Assembly (NCBI RefSeq): GCF_040081925.1
Contig: NZ_JBEBMF010000001.1
Location: forward strand, 620,001-684,000
Direction: 5' to 3'
Origin: Mesorhizobium_K quangtriensis
Lineage (GTDB): Bacteria > Pseudomonadota > Alphaproteobacteria > Rhizobiales > Rhizobiaceae
Length of the DNA stretch: 64,000 nt
Numbering within the stretch: the stretch's first letter is position 1; each line of letters starts with the position of its first letter. This document shows, piece by piece, positions 28,500 to 36,914 of the stretch. A model generated the notes under the pieces. That model did no database searches. It was not told the DNA's origin and was given only the letters and a program-made list of their open reading frames with translations. Made by a program: the position numbers and the translations under genes.

Positions 28500-30194
28500 A
28501 TGAAAATTGAATCGCACGATTCAAACATAGAATCCCTCCTGACTTCCAACTTCTTTTTCATCCCAACCTTTCAACGACCGTACTCGTGGGACGACGAGAA
28601 TTTGGATGACTTCTGGAAAGACGTCGCTCAATCCGATGAAGATGACTACTTCATCGGATCGATGGTTCTTTATAAGAGTGGACGTCAGCAATTTGGCGTT
28701 GTCGATAGCCAGCAACGGCTAACAACCATAACCATCCTTCTTTGTGTGATTCGGGATTTCTTCCTGACGCTAGGTAGCGATGACCTCGCGAGAGGCCTAC
28801 ATCAGCTTATCGAGCGAACCGACAGAGACAATCGTCGTACTTTCGTTCTCCGCACCGAAACGTCGTATCCATACTTTCAGGACGAGATTCAAAACTTTAA
28901 CAACCCAGAACTTACCCACGAACCACAGCAGGAGGAGATAAGGATTAAGGCCGCATATGATCTGTTCAACGGCCGGATACTCGAAATAATGGGATCAATA
29001 GACGGGGATCCTCAAATTGCATCAAAAGACAAAATCGATAATAAGTTAAAAAGACTCAGAAATCTTAGGGACTCTGTTCTCTTTCTGAAAATAATACTTG
29101 TAGAACTTGATAACGAGGATGATGCATATCTTATATTTGAAACTTTAAATACACGTGGAAAGGACCTTTCTCTTTCTGATTTACTTAAGAACCTATTTAC
29201 TAAGCTGGTAAAAGGAAAAGGCGACGTCGATGTCGTCAAAGAATTGTGGACCCGCTTGATGTCCGAGTTGTACAATTCCTCCGCCGAAATTGACCCCGAT
29301 GTATTCTTCACTCATTCTTGGGCATCAAGATTCGATGCTACGACGCAACAAAAGGCTTTTAAGAAAATAAAGGCAGAAATCAATAAAACGAACGCAAAAG
29401 CTCATCTTGATGACCTAGTGGAGGATAGTATCTACTATCGTGCGATATTTGAGCCTAGTTATCTATGGGATAAAAGTGAAAAAAGTATCGCCAAATCTCT
29501 TTCAGCGTTGCAGATGTTCAAGGTCACACAACAAACTCCGGCAGTTCTTTCTTTGGTAAGAGCATACAAGAGAAAACTTATAAAGAACTCCAAAGTTCGT
29601 GATAGCGTTCATAATATCGAAAATTTCCACTTCGTATTTACCGCAGTGACATCGTCTCGCTCCTCTGGAGGCATTTCAGCGATGTATTCATCATTTGGAC
29701 GAAAGTTGTTTGAATCAGAAGACTCCAATGAGGCCGGTATCCAGATACGAAATTTGACAGATCGGCTACGCGAAAAGAGGCCATCCGAAAGCGAGTTTGT
29801 CGCGTCGTTTAAAGAGCTTTCTTACACGACGGCCAACTCGAAACAGGGGGCTCTTGTGCGCTATATTTTGGAAAAGATTTCTCGTCACACTGGTCTCACA
29901 TTTTCAGATGATTTTGCTGACCTCACGATTGAGCACATTTTTCCTCAATCGCAGATAGGGGAAATCTGGACTGATAGGGTTGTCGGCCAATTGGGGAATC
30001 TTATCTTTCTAACTTCGGCGCAGAACGAGCAGCTCAAGGCCACAGCATTTGATCGTAAGGTTGAATACTATAAACAATGGGACCAAACCGTTCCGCTTTT
30101 CGTACGCGAGCAGGCTGTCTGGACGCCAGAGATAGTTGCGCTGCGAACGCAGGAAATGGCGGAACTTGCTTATCGAACGGTGTGGAACATCTAG
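28500..30194 (+). CDS. GmrSD-like DUF262-DUF1524 protein, candidate phage-defence nuclease
   Basis: This is a 564-residue protein. The N-terminal DUF262 (ParB/Srx-like, GmrS-type) domain has IPTFQRPYSW at about 21-30 and the NTPase-type motif DSQQRLTT at 69-76; the family consensus is DGQQR, so Gly is replaced by Ser. FETLNTRGKDLSLSDLLK is also typical. The C-terminal DUF1524 (HNH-type, GmrD) domain has IEHIFPQS with His at about 479 and LGNLIFL with Asn at about 500. Family members cleave modified phage DNA (GmrSD, SspE, BrxU), but this gene's activity is not shown. The base composition is strikingly AT-rich compared with all neighbours, which indicates horizontal acquisition. The ATG at 28500 is preferred to a GTG 21 nt upstream. 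Confidence 0.88.
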   Translation: MKIESHDSNIESLLTSNFFFIPTFQRPYSWDDENLDDFWKDVAQSDEDDYFIGSMVLYKSGRQQFGVVDSQQRLTTITILLCVIRDFFLTLGSDDLARGLHQLIERTDRDNRRTFVLRTETSYPYFQDEIQNFNNPELTHEPQQEEIRIKAAYDLFNGRILEIMGSIDGDPQIASKDKIDNKLKRLRNLRDSVLFLKIILVELDNEDDAYLIFETLNTRGKDLSLSDLLKNLFTKLVKGKGDVDVVKELWTRLMSELYNSSAEIDPDVFFTHSWASRFDATTQQKAFKKIKAEINKTNAKAHLDDLVEDSIYYRAIFEPSYLWDKSEKSIAKSLSALQMFKVTQQTPAVLSLVRAYKRKLIKNSKVRDSVHNIENFHFVFTAVTSSRSSGGISAMYSSFGRKLFESEDSNEAGIQIRNLTDRLREKRPSESEFVASFKELSYTTANSKQGALVRYILEKISRHTGLTFSDDFADLTIEHIFPQSQIGEIWTDRVVGQLGNLIFLTSAQNEQLKATAFDRKVEYYKQWDQTVPLFVREQAVWTPEIVALRTQEMAELAYRTVWNI

Positions 30195-30235
30195 TAGGCC
30201 AACGCCTAGCCGTTTCGGGCATTCAGTAATTCATC

Positions 30236-30288
30236 ATCCGTCTCGGCGCTGTCGCGCCGATCCACCTTCTCCCTCAAAGGGGGAAGGG
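30236..30288. repeat. Intergenic rhizobial hairpin repeat
   Basis: Two adjacent palindromes are visible: TCGGCGC-TGTC-GCGCCGA (30243-30260) and CCTTCTCCCT-CAAA-GGGGGAAGG. The sequence type resembles the dispersed 'GGCGC...CCACCTTCTCCC' repeats I recall from Mesorhizobium-like genomes. It occupies most of the gap between the GmrSD-like gene and the next gene, and may mark the right edge of the accessory islet. Confidence 0.6.
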
Positions 30289-30348
30289 CCACCACCCCTC
30301 CCATCCACCGCCCCCCAATGCTACCCTCCGCCCAACCGGAGGCCGATC

Positions 30349-31062
30349 TTGCGCAATTTCGATTTCACCTCATGGCAGGCGGTCCTGACCTCGGTCCTCG
30401 GGCTGCTTCTGTTCACGCTGGTCGGCATGGGGATCAGGCTCCTCATGATGATGACGATCCAGGCGCGGCGCGAGCGCCAGAACCGCCAGATCAACGAACG
30501 GCTGAAGGTGCTGATCGCGGCCTACAAGACGCTGGGCGGCTCCTTCACCGGCACGCTGTCGGTCAATCCCGCCCACATGCGCGACCTGCGCGCCGCGCCG
30601 CCCGAGGGAGCGGAAGACGCAACCGGCGAGCCCTCCGGTTCGGGCGCCACCCCCTCCGAGCGGGCGCGGCGCATCCGCGACGCGGTGGAGGCCGCGCTCT
30701 CCGATATCGTCCTGTTCGGCACCGAGGAGCAGGTGGCGCTTGCCGCCGCCGCCATGCGCGACATGGCCGCCGGGCAGCCGGTGCTCGTCCACGACCTCGT
30801 CATCTCGCTCCGCAACCACATCCGCGAAGTCCTCGACCTCCAGCCCATCCCGGCCGGCATCGTCATCCCCAACCAGGGCCCGGCGCGCCCGTCAGGCGCG
30901 GGTGGCGGTCGCGAGCGCGGCGGCGATCAGGGAGCCGGGCGCGGGGGAGCGGGCATGGGCGGAGGGATGGCCGGGGGAATGGCTGGCGGCATGGCCGGTG
31001 GTGGCATGGCCGGCGGCGTCGCGCTCGGCCTCGATACCGACGACAGACCCGACAAGGGCTGA
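30349..31062 (+). CDS. Conserved membrane-anchored protein with Gly-rich tail, unknown function
   Basis: This is a 237-residue protein. One N-terminal membrane helix (about residues 9-30) is followed by a cytoplasmic region of about 150 residues (ERLKVLIAAYKTLGGSFTG, then a predicted helical DIVLFGTEEQVALAAAAMRD). The C-terminal tail is composed almost only of Gly, Ala and Met, with GGMAGGMAGGMAGG repeats at about 205-225. The start is TTG preceded by CGGAGG. I do not recognise a characterised family. The reading frame stays clean and has strong third-position GC, so the gene is real. Confidence 0.75.
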   Translation: MRNFDFTSWQAVLTSVLGLLLFTLVGMGIRLLMMMTIQARRERQNRQINERLKVLIAAYKTLGGSFTGTLSVNPAHMRDLRAAPPEGAEDATGEPSGSGATPSERARRIRDAVEAALSDIVLFGTEEQVALAAAAMRDMAAGQPVLVHDLVISLRNHIREVLDLQPIPAGIVIPNQGPARPSGAGGGRERGGDQGAGRGGAGMGGGMAGGMAGGMAGGGMAGGVALGLDTDDRPDKG

Positions 31063-31090
31063 GCCCTTCCCCCGCGCGGCGCAATCCTTT

Positions 31091-31121
31091 ATGGCGTCCG
31101 GACAATTCTTCCGGACGCCAT
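31091..31121. promoter_or_regulatory. Perfect 12-bp inverted repeat ending on the hyuA-like start codon
   Basis: ATGGCGTCCGGA (31091-31102) and TCCGGACGCCAT (31110-31121) are exact reverse complements around the loop CAATTCT. The last two bases of the right arm are the A and T of the ATG at 31120. As RNA this would be a stable hairpin covering the start codon. As DNA it is a good operator-like palindrome. It could also be a terminator for the preceding gene, though no T-run follows. Confidence 0.7.
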
Positions 31122-33171
31122 GAACCAGACCTCACCTGCATCCCAAACCCGCTCCCTCGGGCCCCTCTTCCTCGGAATCGACACCGGCGGCACCTACACC
31201 GACGCGGTGCTGTGGGCCGAGGGGTCAGGCTCCAATCCCGGCCGTGTCGTCGCCAAGGCAAAGTCGCTAACCACCCGCCACGATTTGGCGGTCGGCATTT
31301 CCGGCGCGGTGGACCGTGTGCTGGAGGAAGCCACGATCGACCCGGGCGCTATAAAACTCGCCTCCATGTCGACAACGCTCGCCACCAACGCGCTGGTCGA
31401 AGGGCAGGGCGGCCGCGCGGCGCTGGTCATGATCGGCTTTTCCGAATCCGACCTCGACCGCGACGGCCTGCGCACGGCCCTCGGCTCCGACCCCGTCATC
31501 TTCTGCCCCGGCGGCCATGACGTCCACGGCCGCGCCGCCGAGCTCGACCTGTCGGCTCTGGAGGCAGCACTGCCCGAACTCGGCCGCGGCGTCTCCGGCT
31601 TCGCCGTCTGCGCCTATTTCGCGACCCGCAACCCCGCCCACGAGATCGCCGCCCGCGACCTGATCCGCGCCGCAACCGGCCTGCCGGTCACCGCCAGCCA
31701 CGAGCTCTCGTCAAAGCTCGGCGGCCCCCGCCGCGCGCTGACGACGCTGCTCAACGCGCGCCTCATCTCCATGATCGACCGCCTCGTCGCCGCCACCGAA
31801 GGCTTTCTCGCGGCGCGCAACATCGCCTGCCCGCTGATGGTCGTGCGCGGCGACGGCGCGCTGGTCTCCGCTGCCTTCGCCCGCCAGCGTCCCATCGAGA
31901 CCATCCTCTCCGGCCCCGCCGCCAGCCTCGTCGGCGCCCGCCACATGACCGGCCTCGACAACGCCATCGTCTCCGACATCGGCGGCACCACCACCGACGT
32001 CGCCGTCCTCGATCGCGGCCGCCCGCGTCTCGACCCGGAAGGCGCGACCGTCGGCGGTTTCCGCACCATGGTCGAGGCGGTCGCCATGCGCACCTTCGGC
32101 CTCGGCGGCGATTCCGAAGTGCAGCTCGAAGCCGGCGCGCTCGATCCAAAAATCCTGCTCGGGCCCCGCCGCTTGTTGCCGCTGTCGCTTTTGGCGCTCA
32201 CGCACGGCAACGACGTTGCGACCGAACTGGAGCGCCAGCTCCGCTCCCCGAACCCCGGACGGCTCGACGGCCGCTTTGCCGTGCGCACCGGCGTGCCCGA
32301 ACGACTTGCCGCCGGCCTCACCGCGCCGGAGGCAAAGCTCTACGAGGCGATCGGCGCGGTTCCGTTGGCTCTCGACAGCCTGCTATCGACCACAGCGCAG
32401 CTTGCGACGCTCAACCGTCTGGTGGCGCGGGGCCTTGTCCATGTCGCCGGCTTCACGCCCTCCGACGCGGCTCACGTGCTCGGTCGCCAAGCCAACTGGG
32501 ATGCCGCTGCCGCAGAACTCGGCGCTGAGCTCATGGCGCGCCGCCGCGACGGACGCGGCCAGCCGGTCGCGCAATCAGGGGAAGCCTTCTCGGAGCGCGT
32601 GCTCGCGGCACTGACCCGACAGTCGGCGGAAGTCATCCTCGAAACCGCCTTCACCGAGGACGGCTTGGACGGCGCGGCGACCGTCGCGCATGCGCTGGTG
32701 CAGCGCGCGGTCGATAGCCAGCATGGCATCGCGCGGCTGACGGTCGCGCTCGACCGGCCGGTGATCGGCCTCGGCGCTTCCGCCGGCCTGCACTATGCCG
32801 GGCTTCCGCCGCTTGTCGGCAACGCCTGCGAGGTTCCGTCCGATGCAGACGTCGCGAATGCGCTCGGCGCGGTCGTCGGTCAGGTTCGCGTCTCGGCGGA
32901 CGCTACCGTCAGCCAGCCGTCGGAGGGCGTCTTCCGCCTCACGGTCGGCGACGACGCGCCACGCGATTTCGGCTTTGAGGAGGAGGCGCTGGCCGAGGCC
33001 GAGACGCGCATCCGCGTCATGGCCGCCGAACGCGCGCTTGCAGCCGGCACCGACACCGCCGAAGTCGACATCGAGCGCGACATCCAGGCAACGATCGTGG
33101 AAGGTCGGCGCATGTTCATCGAGGCGCGGCTCGTGGCCACCGCCTCAGGTCGTCCACGAATTGCGGACTAA
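31120..33171 (+). CDS. Hydantoinase/oxoprolinase family protein (HyuA-type)
   Basis: This is a 683-residue protein with the N-terminal Hydant_A_N domain (LFLGIDTGGTYTDAVLW, actin-like phosphate 1 loop) and the Hydantoinase_A domain (VSDIGGTTTDVAVLDRGRPR). Family members cleave hydantoins or 5-oxoproline with ATP, or form a subunit of acetone carboxylase. There is no HyuB partner next to it. The C-terminal ~200 residues match the short version of the family rather than full 5-oxoprolinase. No Shine-Dalgarno motif is evident before the ATG, which lies in a hairpin. It converges on the kinase gene with a 4-nt overlap. Confidence 0.87.
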   Translation: MNQTSPASQTRSLGPLFLGIDTGGTYTDAVLWAEGSGSNPGRVVAKAKSLTTRHDLAVGISGAVDRVLEEATIDPGAIKLASMSTTLATNALVEGQGGRAALVMIGFSESDLDRDGLRTALGSDPVIFCPGGHDVHGRAAELDLSALEAALPELGRGVSGFAVCAYFATRNPAHEIAARDLIRAATGLPVTASHELSSKLGGPRRALTTLLNARLISMIDRLVAATEGFLAARNIACPLMVVRGDGALVSAAFARQRPIETILSGPAASLVGARHMTGLDNAIVSDIGGTTTDVAVLDRGRPRLDPEGATVGGFRTMVEAVAMRTFGLGGDSEVQLEAGALDPKILLGPRRLLPLSLLALTHGNDVATELERQLRSPNPGRLDGRFAVRTGVPERLAAGLTAPEAKLYEAIGAVPLALDSLLSTTAQLATLNRLVARGLVHVAGFTPSDAAHVLGRQANWDAAAAELGAELMARRRDGRGQPVAQSGEAFSERVLAALTRQSAEVILETAFTEDGLDGAATVAHALVQRAVDSQHGIARLTVALDRPVIGLGASAGLHYAGLPPLVGNACEVPSDADVANALGAVVGQVRVSADATVSQPSEGVFRLTVGDDAPRDFGFEEEALAEAETRIRVMAAERALAAGTDTAEVDIERDIQATIVEGRRMFIEARLVATASGRPRIAD

Positions 33172-34160
33172 AGCAAGCCGGCGGCTTGCGCTTCCTGCCT
33201 GAGATTCTGGCGCGGGCGCGGACCGATCTGCTGTATCACTAGCGCGGCAGCCAGTGAACCAAGGTCGCCGCAGTGCTTCAGGTCGAGGCCGGCTGTGTAG
33301 CCGTAGAGGAAGCCGGCGGCATAAAGATCGCCCGCGCCTGTCGTGTCGACCAGTTCGCGGATCGGAACCGCGTCGATCCACACCGTCTCGTCGCCGCGTA
33401 CAATCACCGAACCCTGCTCAGAGCGCGTTACAGCAGCTATCGTGCAATCTTTGCGGATCGCCTCCAGCCCTGCTTCGAAGGACGATGTCTGGTAGAGCGA
33501 CTTCAATTCATGGTCGTTGGCGAAGACGATATCCACGGTGCCCGACCGCATCAGGTCGAGGAACTCGTCGCGGTAGCGATCGACGCAGAAGCTGTCGGAC
33601 AGCGTCATGGAAACCTCGCGACCGGCCTTGTGGGCGTAGTCGGCCGTCAGGCGGATCGCTTCCTTGGCGCGCGGCGGATCCCAGAGATATCCCTCGAAAT
33701 AGGTGACCTTCGACCCGGCAGCTTTGTCAGCCTCGACATCCTCCGGGCCCAGTTCCACGCAGGCACCGAGATAGGTGTTCATCGAGCGCTCGCCGTCCGG
33801 CGTCACGAAGATCATCGAGCGCGCCGTCGGCGGCTCGCCGGTCAGCGGCTTGGTGTCGAAAGCGACGCCCTGCGCGCGGATGTCGTGTGTGTAGATATGG
33901 CCGAGCTGGTCGCTCGCGATCTTGCCGAAATAGGCTGCGCGTCCGCCGAAACTGGCGACGCCGGCCGCCGTGTTTCCCGCGCTGCCGCCTGAGGCCTCGG
34001 TCGCAGGTCCCATGCGGCTGTAGAGCAGCCCGGCGCGATCCATGTCGATCAGGTTCATGGCGCCCTTGATGATGCCGTTCTCGGCGAGAAACGCATCGTC
34101 GCACTGCGCGATGATATCGACGATGGCGTTGCCGATGCACAGGACGTCGTAGTCGCTCAT
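33168..34160 (-). CDS. Adenosine kinase / PfkB family carbohydrate kinase
   Basis: This is a 330-residue ribokinase-fold enzyme. CIGNAIVDIIAQCDD is the N-terminal PfkB region, and GGSAGNTAAGVASFGGRAAYFGKI is PfkB signature 1. DTTGAGDLYAAGFLYG is signature 2, with the catalytic aspartate in GAGD. The sequence type is that of alphaproteobacterial adenosine kinases, which salvage adenosine to AMP; other sugars or nucleosides are possible. The ATG at 34160 (MSDYDVLCIG) is preferred. An adenosine deaminase gene (add) lies elsewhere in the window. Confidence 0.9.
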   Translation of the reverse strand: MSDYDVLCIGNAIVDIIAQCDDAFLAENGIIKGAMNLIDMDRAGLLYSRMGPATEASGGSAGNTAAGVASFGGRAAYFGKIASDQLGHIYTHDIRAQGVAFDTKPLTGEPPTARSMIFVTPDGERSMNTYLGACVELGPEDVEADKAAGSKVTYFEGYLWDPPRAKEAIRLTADYAHKAGREVSMTLSDSFCVDRYRDEFLDLMRSGTVDIVFANDHELKSLYQTSSFEAGLEAIRKDCTIAAVTRSEQGSVIVRGDETVWIDAVPIRELVDTTGAGDLYAAGFLYGYTAGLDLKHCGDLGSLAAALVIQQIGPRPRQNLRQEAQAAGLL

Positions 34161-34310
34161 GAAGGTCCCCGAAGTGAATTCCACCGCTGTTGTGGCACGG
34201 CGGCCCGAAAAGGGTCTAGCCGCTGCGGGTCTTTTTGCCTACCCGCGGCAGCGTCGTTCTTGTCGCATGCGGCTTTGCCGCCTATCTCCCTGCGGAACCG
34301 GAATGACCAG

Positions 34311-35045
34311 ATGATATTCGACTCCGCCCGCGCCGCCGCCAGCCAGCTTTTCCTGCCGGAATTCCGCTCGGTCTTCTGGAAGACACTCAGCCTGACCCTG
34401 CTTGCGCTTGCCGCCCTGTGGTTGGGCCTGAAAGAGCTTTTCGACTGGCTTGCCCTGCCCTGGATCGATGCGCTGTTGCCCGGTTTTCCCGGCTGGGCCG
34501 GTTGGATAGGCTTCATCGCCGCGATTGTTGCCGGGATCGGTCTGGCGCTCGGGCTTGCCCTGCTGATCGCGCCGGCGACCGCCATCGTGGCCGGCCTGTT
34601 CTTGGACGATATCGCCGAGACTGTCGAGCGGACCGACTATCCCGCGGACCCGCCCGGAACTCCGGTTCCACTCCTGCGGTCGATCTTGCTGGCATTGAAG
34701 TTCTTCGCCATCGTTGTCCTCGGCAATCTGATTGCCTTGATCCTGCTGCTGGTACCGGGCGTCAACATCGTCGCCTTCTTTGTCGTCAACGGCTACCTTC
34801 TCGGCCGTGAGTTCTTCGAATTCGCGGCGATGCGTTTTCGCCCGGAGGCCGAGGCGAAGGCGCTCAGATCAAAACATGCGTGGGCGATCTTCCTGGCCGG
34901 GCTTGTCATCGCCGGCGTTCTTGCAATTCCGCTCGTCAACCTGCTGACGCCGTTGTTCGCAGCGGCCATGATGGTACATCTGCACAAGGCGATCAGCGCG
35001 CAGGAAAGCGCGGCTGGCAGACGAGCGTTGGAAGTTGCAAGTTGA
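34311..35045 (+). CDS. EI24/CysZ-like integral membrane protein
   Basis: This is a 244-residue protein with about four long hydrophobic segments and the family segments LFLPEFRSVFWKTLSLTLLA and ALKFFAIVVLGNLIALILLL. NGYLLGREFFEFAAMRF is the conserved CysZ motif region (NGYLLGREYFE). E. coli CysZ imports sulfate for cysteine synthesis. cysK lies 2.4 kb away, but there is no direct operon link. The start at 34311 gives MIFDSARAAASQ, aligning with relatives. Confidence 0.87.
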   Translation: MIFDSARAAASQLFLPEFRSVFWKTLSLTLLALAALWLGLKELFDWLALPWIDALLPGFPGWAGWIGFIAAIVAGIGLALGLALLIAPATAIVAGLFLDDIAETVERTDYPADPPGTPVPLLRSILLALKFFAIVVLGNLIALILLLVPGVNIVAFFVVNGYLLGREFFEFAAMRFRPEAEAKALRSKHAWAIFLAGLVIAGVLAIPLVNLLTPLFAAAMMVHLHKAISAQESAAGRRALEVAS

Positions 35046-35047
35046 GA

Positions 35048-35533
35048 TCACCCCGTCCCGGTAGAACCGAAGCCGCCTGCTCCGCGCTCGGTGGAACCGG
35101 CAAGGCTGCGCTCCTCGACGGTCGCCCGCTCGACGGCCGCGAAAAGAATCTGGGCGATGCGGGTGCCGCGGGTGATTTCGAAGTCGTCGTTGCCGAGATT
35201 GACGAGCAGCACCTTTACCTCGCCGCGGTAGTCGCTGTCGATCGTGCCGGGTGTGTTGAGGCAGGTGATGCCGTGCTTGAAGGCAAGGCCGGAGCGCGGG
35301 CGAACCTGCCCCTCGAAGCCCTCGGGTATTTCCATGACCAGCCCTGTCGGCACCAGTGCACGTCTTCCCGGCACAATGACCAGCGGACGATCCTCCGGCA
35401 CGGCCGCGCGCAAATCCATTCCGGCGGCGCCTGGCGTCTCGTAGGAAGGTAACGGCAGGCCTTCGCCATGCGGGAGACGCACCATGCCGACGACAGGGCC
35501 GGAAACGGGAGTTTTGCGGAGGGCGGTATTCAT
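35048..35533 (-). CDS. dut: Deoxyuridine 5'-triphosphate nucleotidohydrolase (dUTPase)
   Basis: This is a 161-residue trimeric dUTPase that keeps uracil out of DNA and makes dUMP for thymidylate synthesis. All five motifs are readable: GAAGMDLRAAV, PRSGLAFKHG, GTIDSDYRGEVKVLL (catalytic Asp), RGTRIAQILF and the Gly-rich C-terminal motif RGAGGFGSTG. I chose the ATG at 35533 (MNTALRKTPVSG); a longer form upstream would be unusual. It converges on the CysZ-like gene. Confidence 0.96.
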   Translation of the reverse strand: MNTALRKTPVSGPVVGMVRLPHGEGLPLPSYETPGAAGMDLRAAVPEDRPLVIVPGRRALVPTGLVMEIPEGFEGQVRPRSGLAFKHGITCLNTPGTIDSDYRGEVKVLLVNLGNDDFEITRGTRIAQILFAAVERATVEERSLAGSTERGAGGFGSTGTG

Positions 35534-35637
35534 TAAAGCCGACCTATCGAAGAAACCGCCGGGCGGGTCAACATCGACGTCATGCCAATCAACTGCTTTC
35601 TTCGCACAAACTGCCCGCGAAAGGGTTCGTAACGCAT

Positions 35638-35666
35638 GCATGTGACATGCTGACAGGATCTGTCAG
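35638..35666. promoter_or_regulatory. Two adjacent palindromes upstream of the AlkC-like gene
   Basis: GCATG-TGA-CATGC (35638-35650) is followed directly by CTGACAG-GAT-CTGTCAG (35650-35666). Both are perfect inverted repeats 35-60 bp before the start codon and lie in the gap between divergent dut and the repair gene. They look like operator half-sites. No regulator is identified. Confidence 0.5.
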
Positions 35667-35700
35667 GACCGCTGTGCCATAGGGAAGAAAAGGAGAGATC

Positions 35701-36822
35701 ATGGCCGGCGAATCGACCGAACGCGCCCCCGCGCTCAAGGAAATCTTCAATCGCGAGCGTCTTGCCCATATCGCCCGCGAAACGGCTGGTGTCTGGCCGG
35801 CCTTTGATCGCAAGCGGTTCATGAAGCTGGCCACCGAAGGGCCGGACGATCTCGGCATCATGCAGCGCATGCGGCTGGTGGCGACAAGCCTGCACGAGAC
35901 GTTTCCTGAGGATTTCGCGAAGGCGGTGCCGATCCTGGAAAAGCTCGCCCCGCGCATAGGACACGCCTTCACGGCGATATCGCTCTCCGAATATGTCGCA
36001 CTCTACGGTCAGCAACATTTCGACCGGTCGCTGGATGCGCTCAAGCTGTTGACGCGTTTCGGTTCATCGGAATTCGCGATCCGCCATTTCCTGGTCGCCG
36101 ATTTCGAAAGGACCATCTTCGTCATGCGCGGATGGGCGGATGACGACAACGAACATGTCAGGCGTCTGGCCAGCGAGGGTTCACGACCACGCCTGCCGTG
36201 GTCGTTCCAGTTGAAAAACCTGATCGCCGATCCGTCGCCTACCGGGCCGATCCTCGACGCCTTGAAGGCGGACCCCAGCCTCTACGTGCGCAAATCCGTC
36301 GCCAACCATCTCAACGACATCGGCAAGGACCATCCAGATATGCTCGTCGAGCGCGTTTCCAACTGGGAGAGGTCCGACAAGCACACGGCGTGGATCGTGC
36401 GACATGCGCTGCGGACCCTGATCAAGAAAGGTGACCCGCTCGCGCTGGCGCTGATCGGCACGACGGGCAGGGCCGAGGTCAAGGTTCTGGACTTCAGCGT
36501 CGACCCCAAGAAGATCAACCTCGGCGACCGCATCACGACGCGGGCCAAGCTGGTGTCCGCTTCGAAAACGGCGCAAAGGCTCGTCGTCGACTACGCGGTT
36601 CACTACGCGAAGAAAAACGGTCTCTCCCGCAAGGTGTTCAAGCTCAAGGAGATCGATCTCGCGCCGAAGGCGACCGTCGATCTCGCCATCAGTCAGACCG
36701 TCAGGGATTTCACCACCCGAAAACACAATGCAGGCTTCCATCGCGTGGAACTTCTGGTCAACGGTGCGGTCCTTGCAGAGAGCGGTTTCGACCTCCGCAT
36801 CGGGGATAGCCGGACCCGCTAA
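35701..36822 (+). CDS. AlkC-like DNA alkylation repair protein (HEAT repeats plus C-terminal Ig-like domain)
   Basis: This is a 373-residue protein. The first ~255 residues are HEAT-like helical repeats, as in the AlkC/AlkD DNA glycosylases that excise alkylated bases. Characteristic segments are EHVRRLASEGSRPRLPWSFQ and SLYVRKSVANHLNDIGKDHP. The remaining ~110 residues (from VKVLDFSVDP) are beta-rich and fit the Ig-like domain found in AlkC but not AlkD. AGGAGA precedes the ATG. Two palindromes upstream suggest specific regulation. Confidence 0.87.
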   Translation: MAGESTERAPALKEIFNRERLAHIARETAGVWPAFDRKRFMKLATEGPDDLGIMQRMRLVATSLHETFPEDFAKAVPILEKLAPRIGHAFTAISLSEYVALYGQQHFDRSLDALKLLTRFGSSEFAIRHFLVADFERTIFVMRGWADDDNEHVRRLASEGSRPRLPWSFQLKNLIADPSPTGPILDALKADPSLYVRKSVANHLNDIGKDHPDMLVERVSNWERSDKHTAWIVRHALRTLIKKGDPLALALIGTTGRAEVKVLDFSVDPKKINLGDRITTRAKLVSASKTAQRLVVDYAVHYAKKNGLSRKVFKLKEIDLAPKATVDLAISQTVRDFTTRKHNAGFHRVELLVNGAVLAESGFDLRIGDSRTR

Positions 36823-36914
36823 AAAATACCGGCAGCCATGCGCCGGGCGCTCTTTACAATCGCGCGGAGTCGGCGTTCCGTCCTTACTTCAGCCAGGTTT
36901 GAGGGAGCCGAGCG

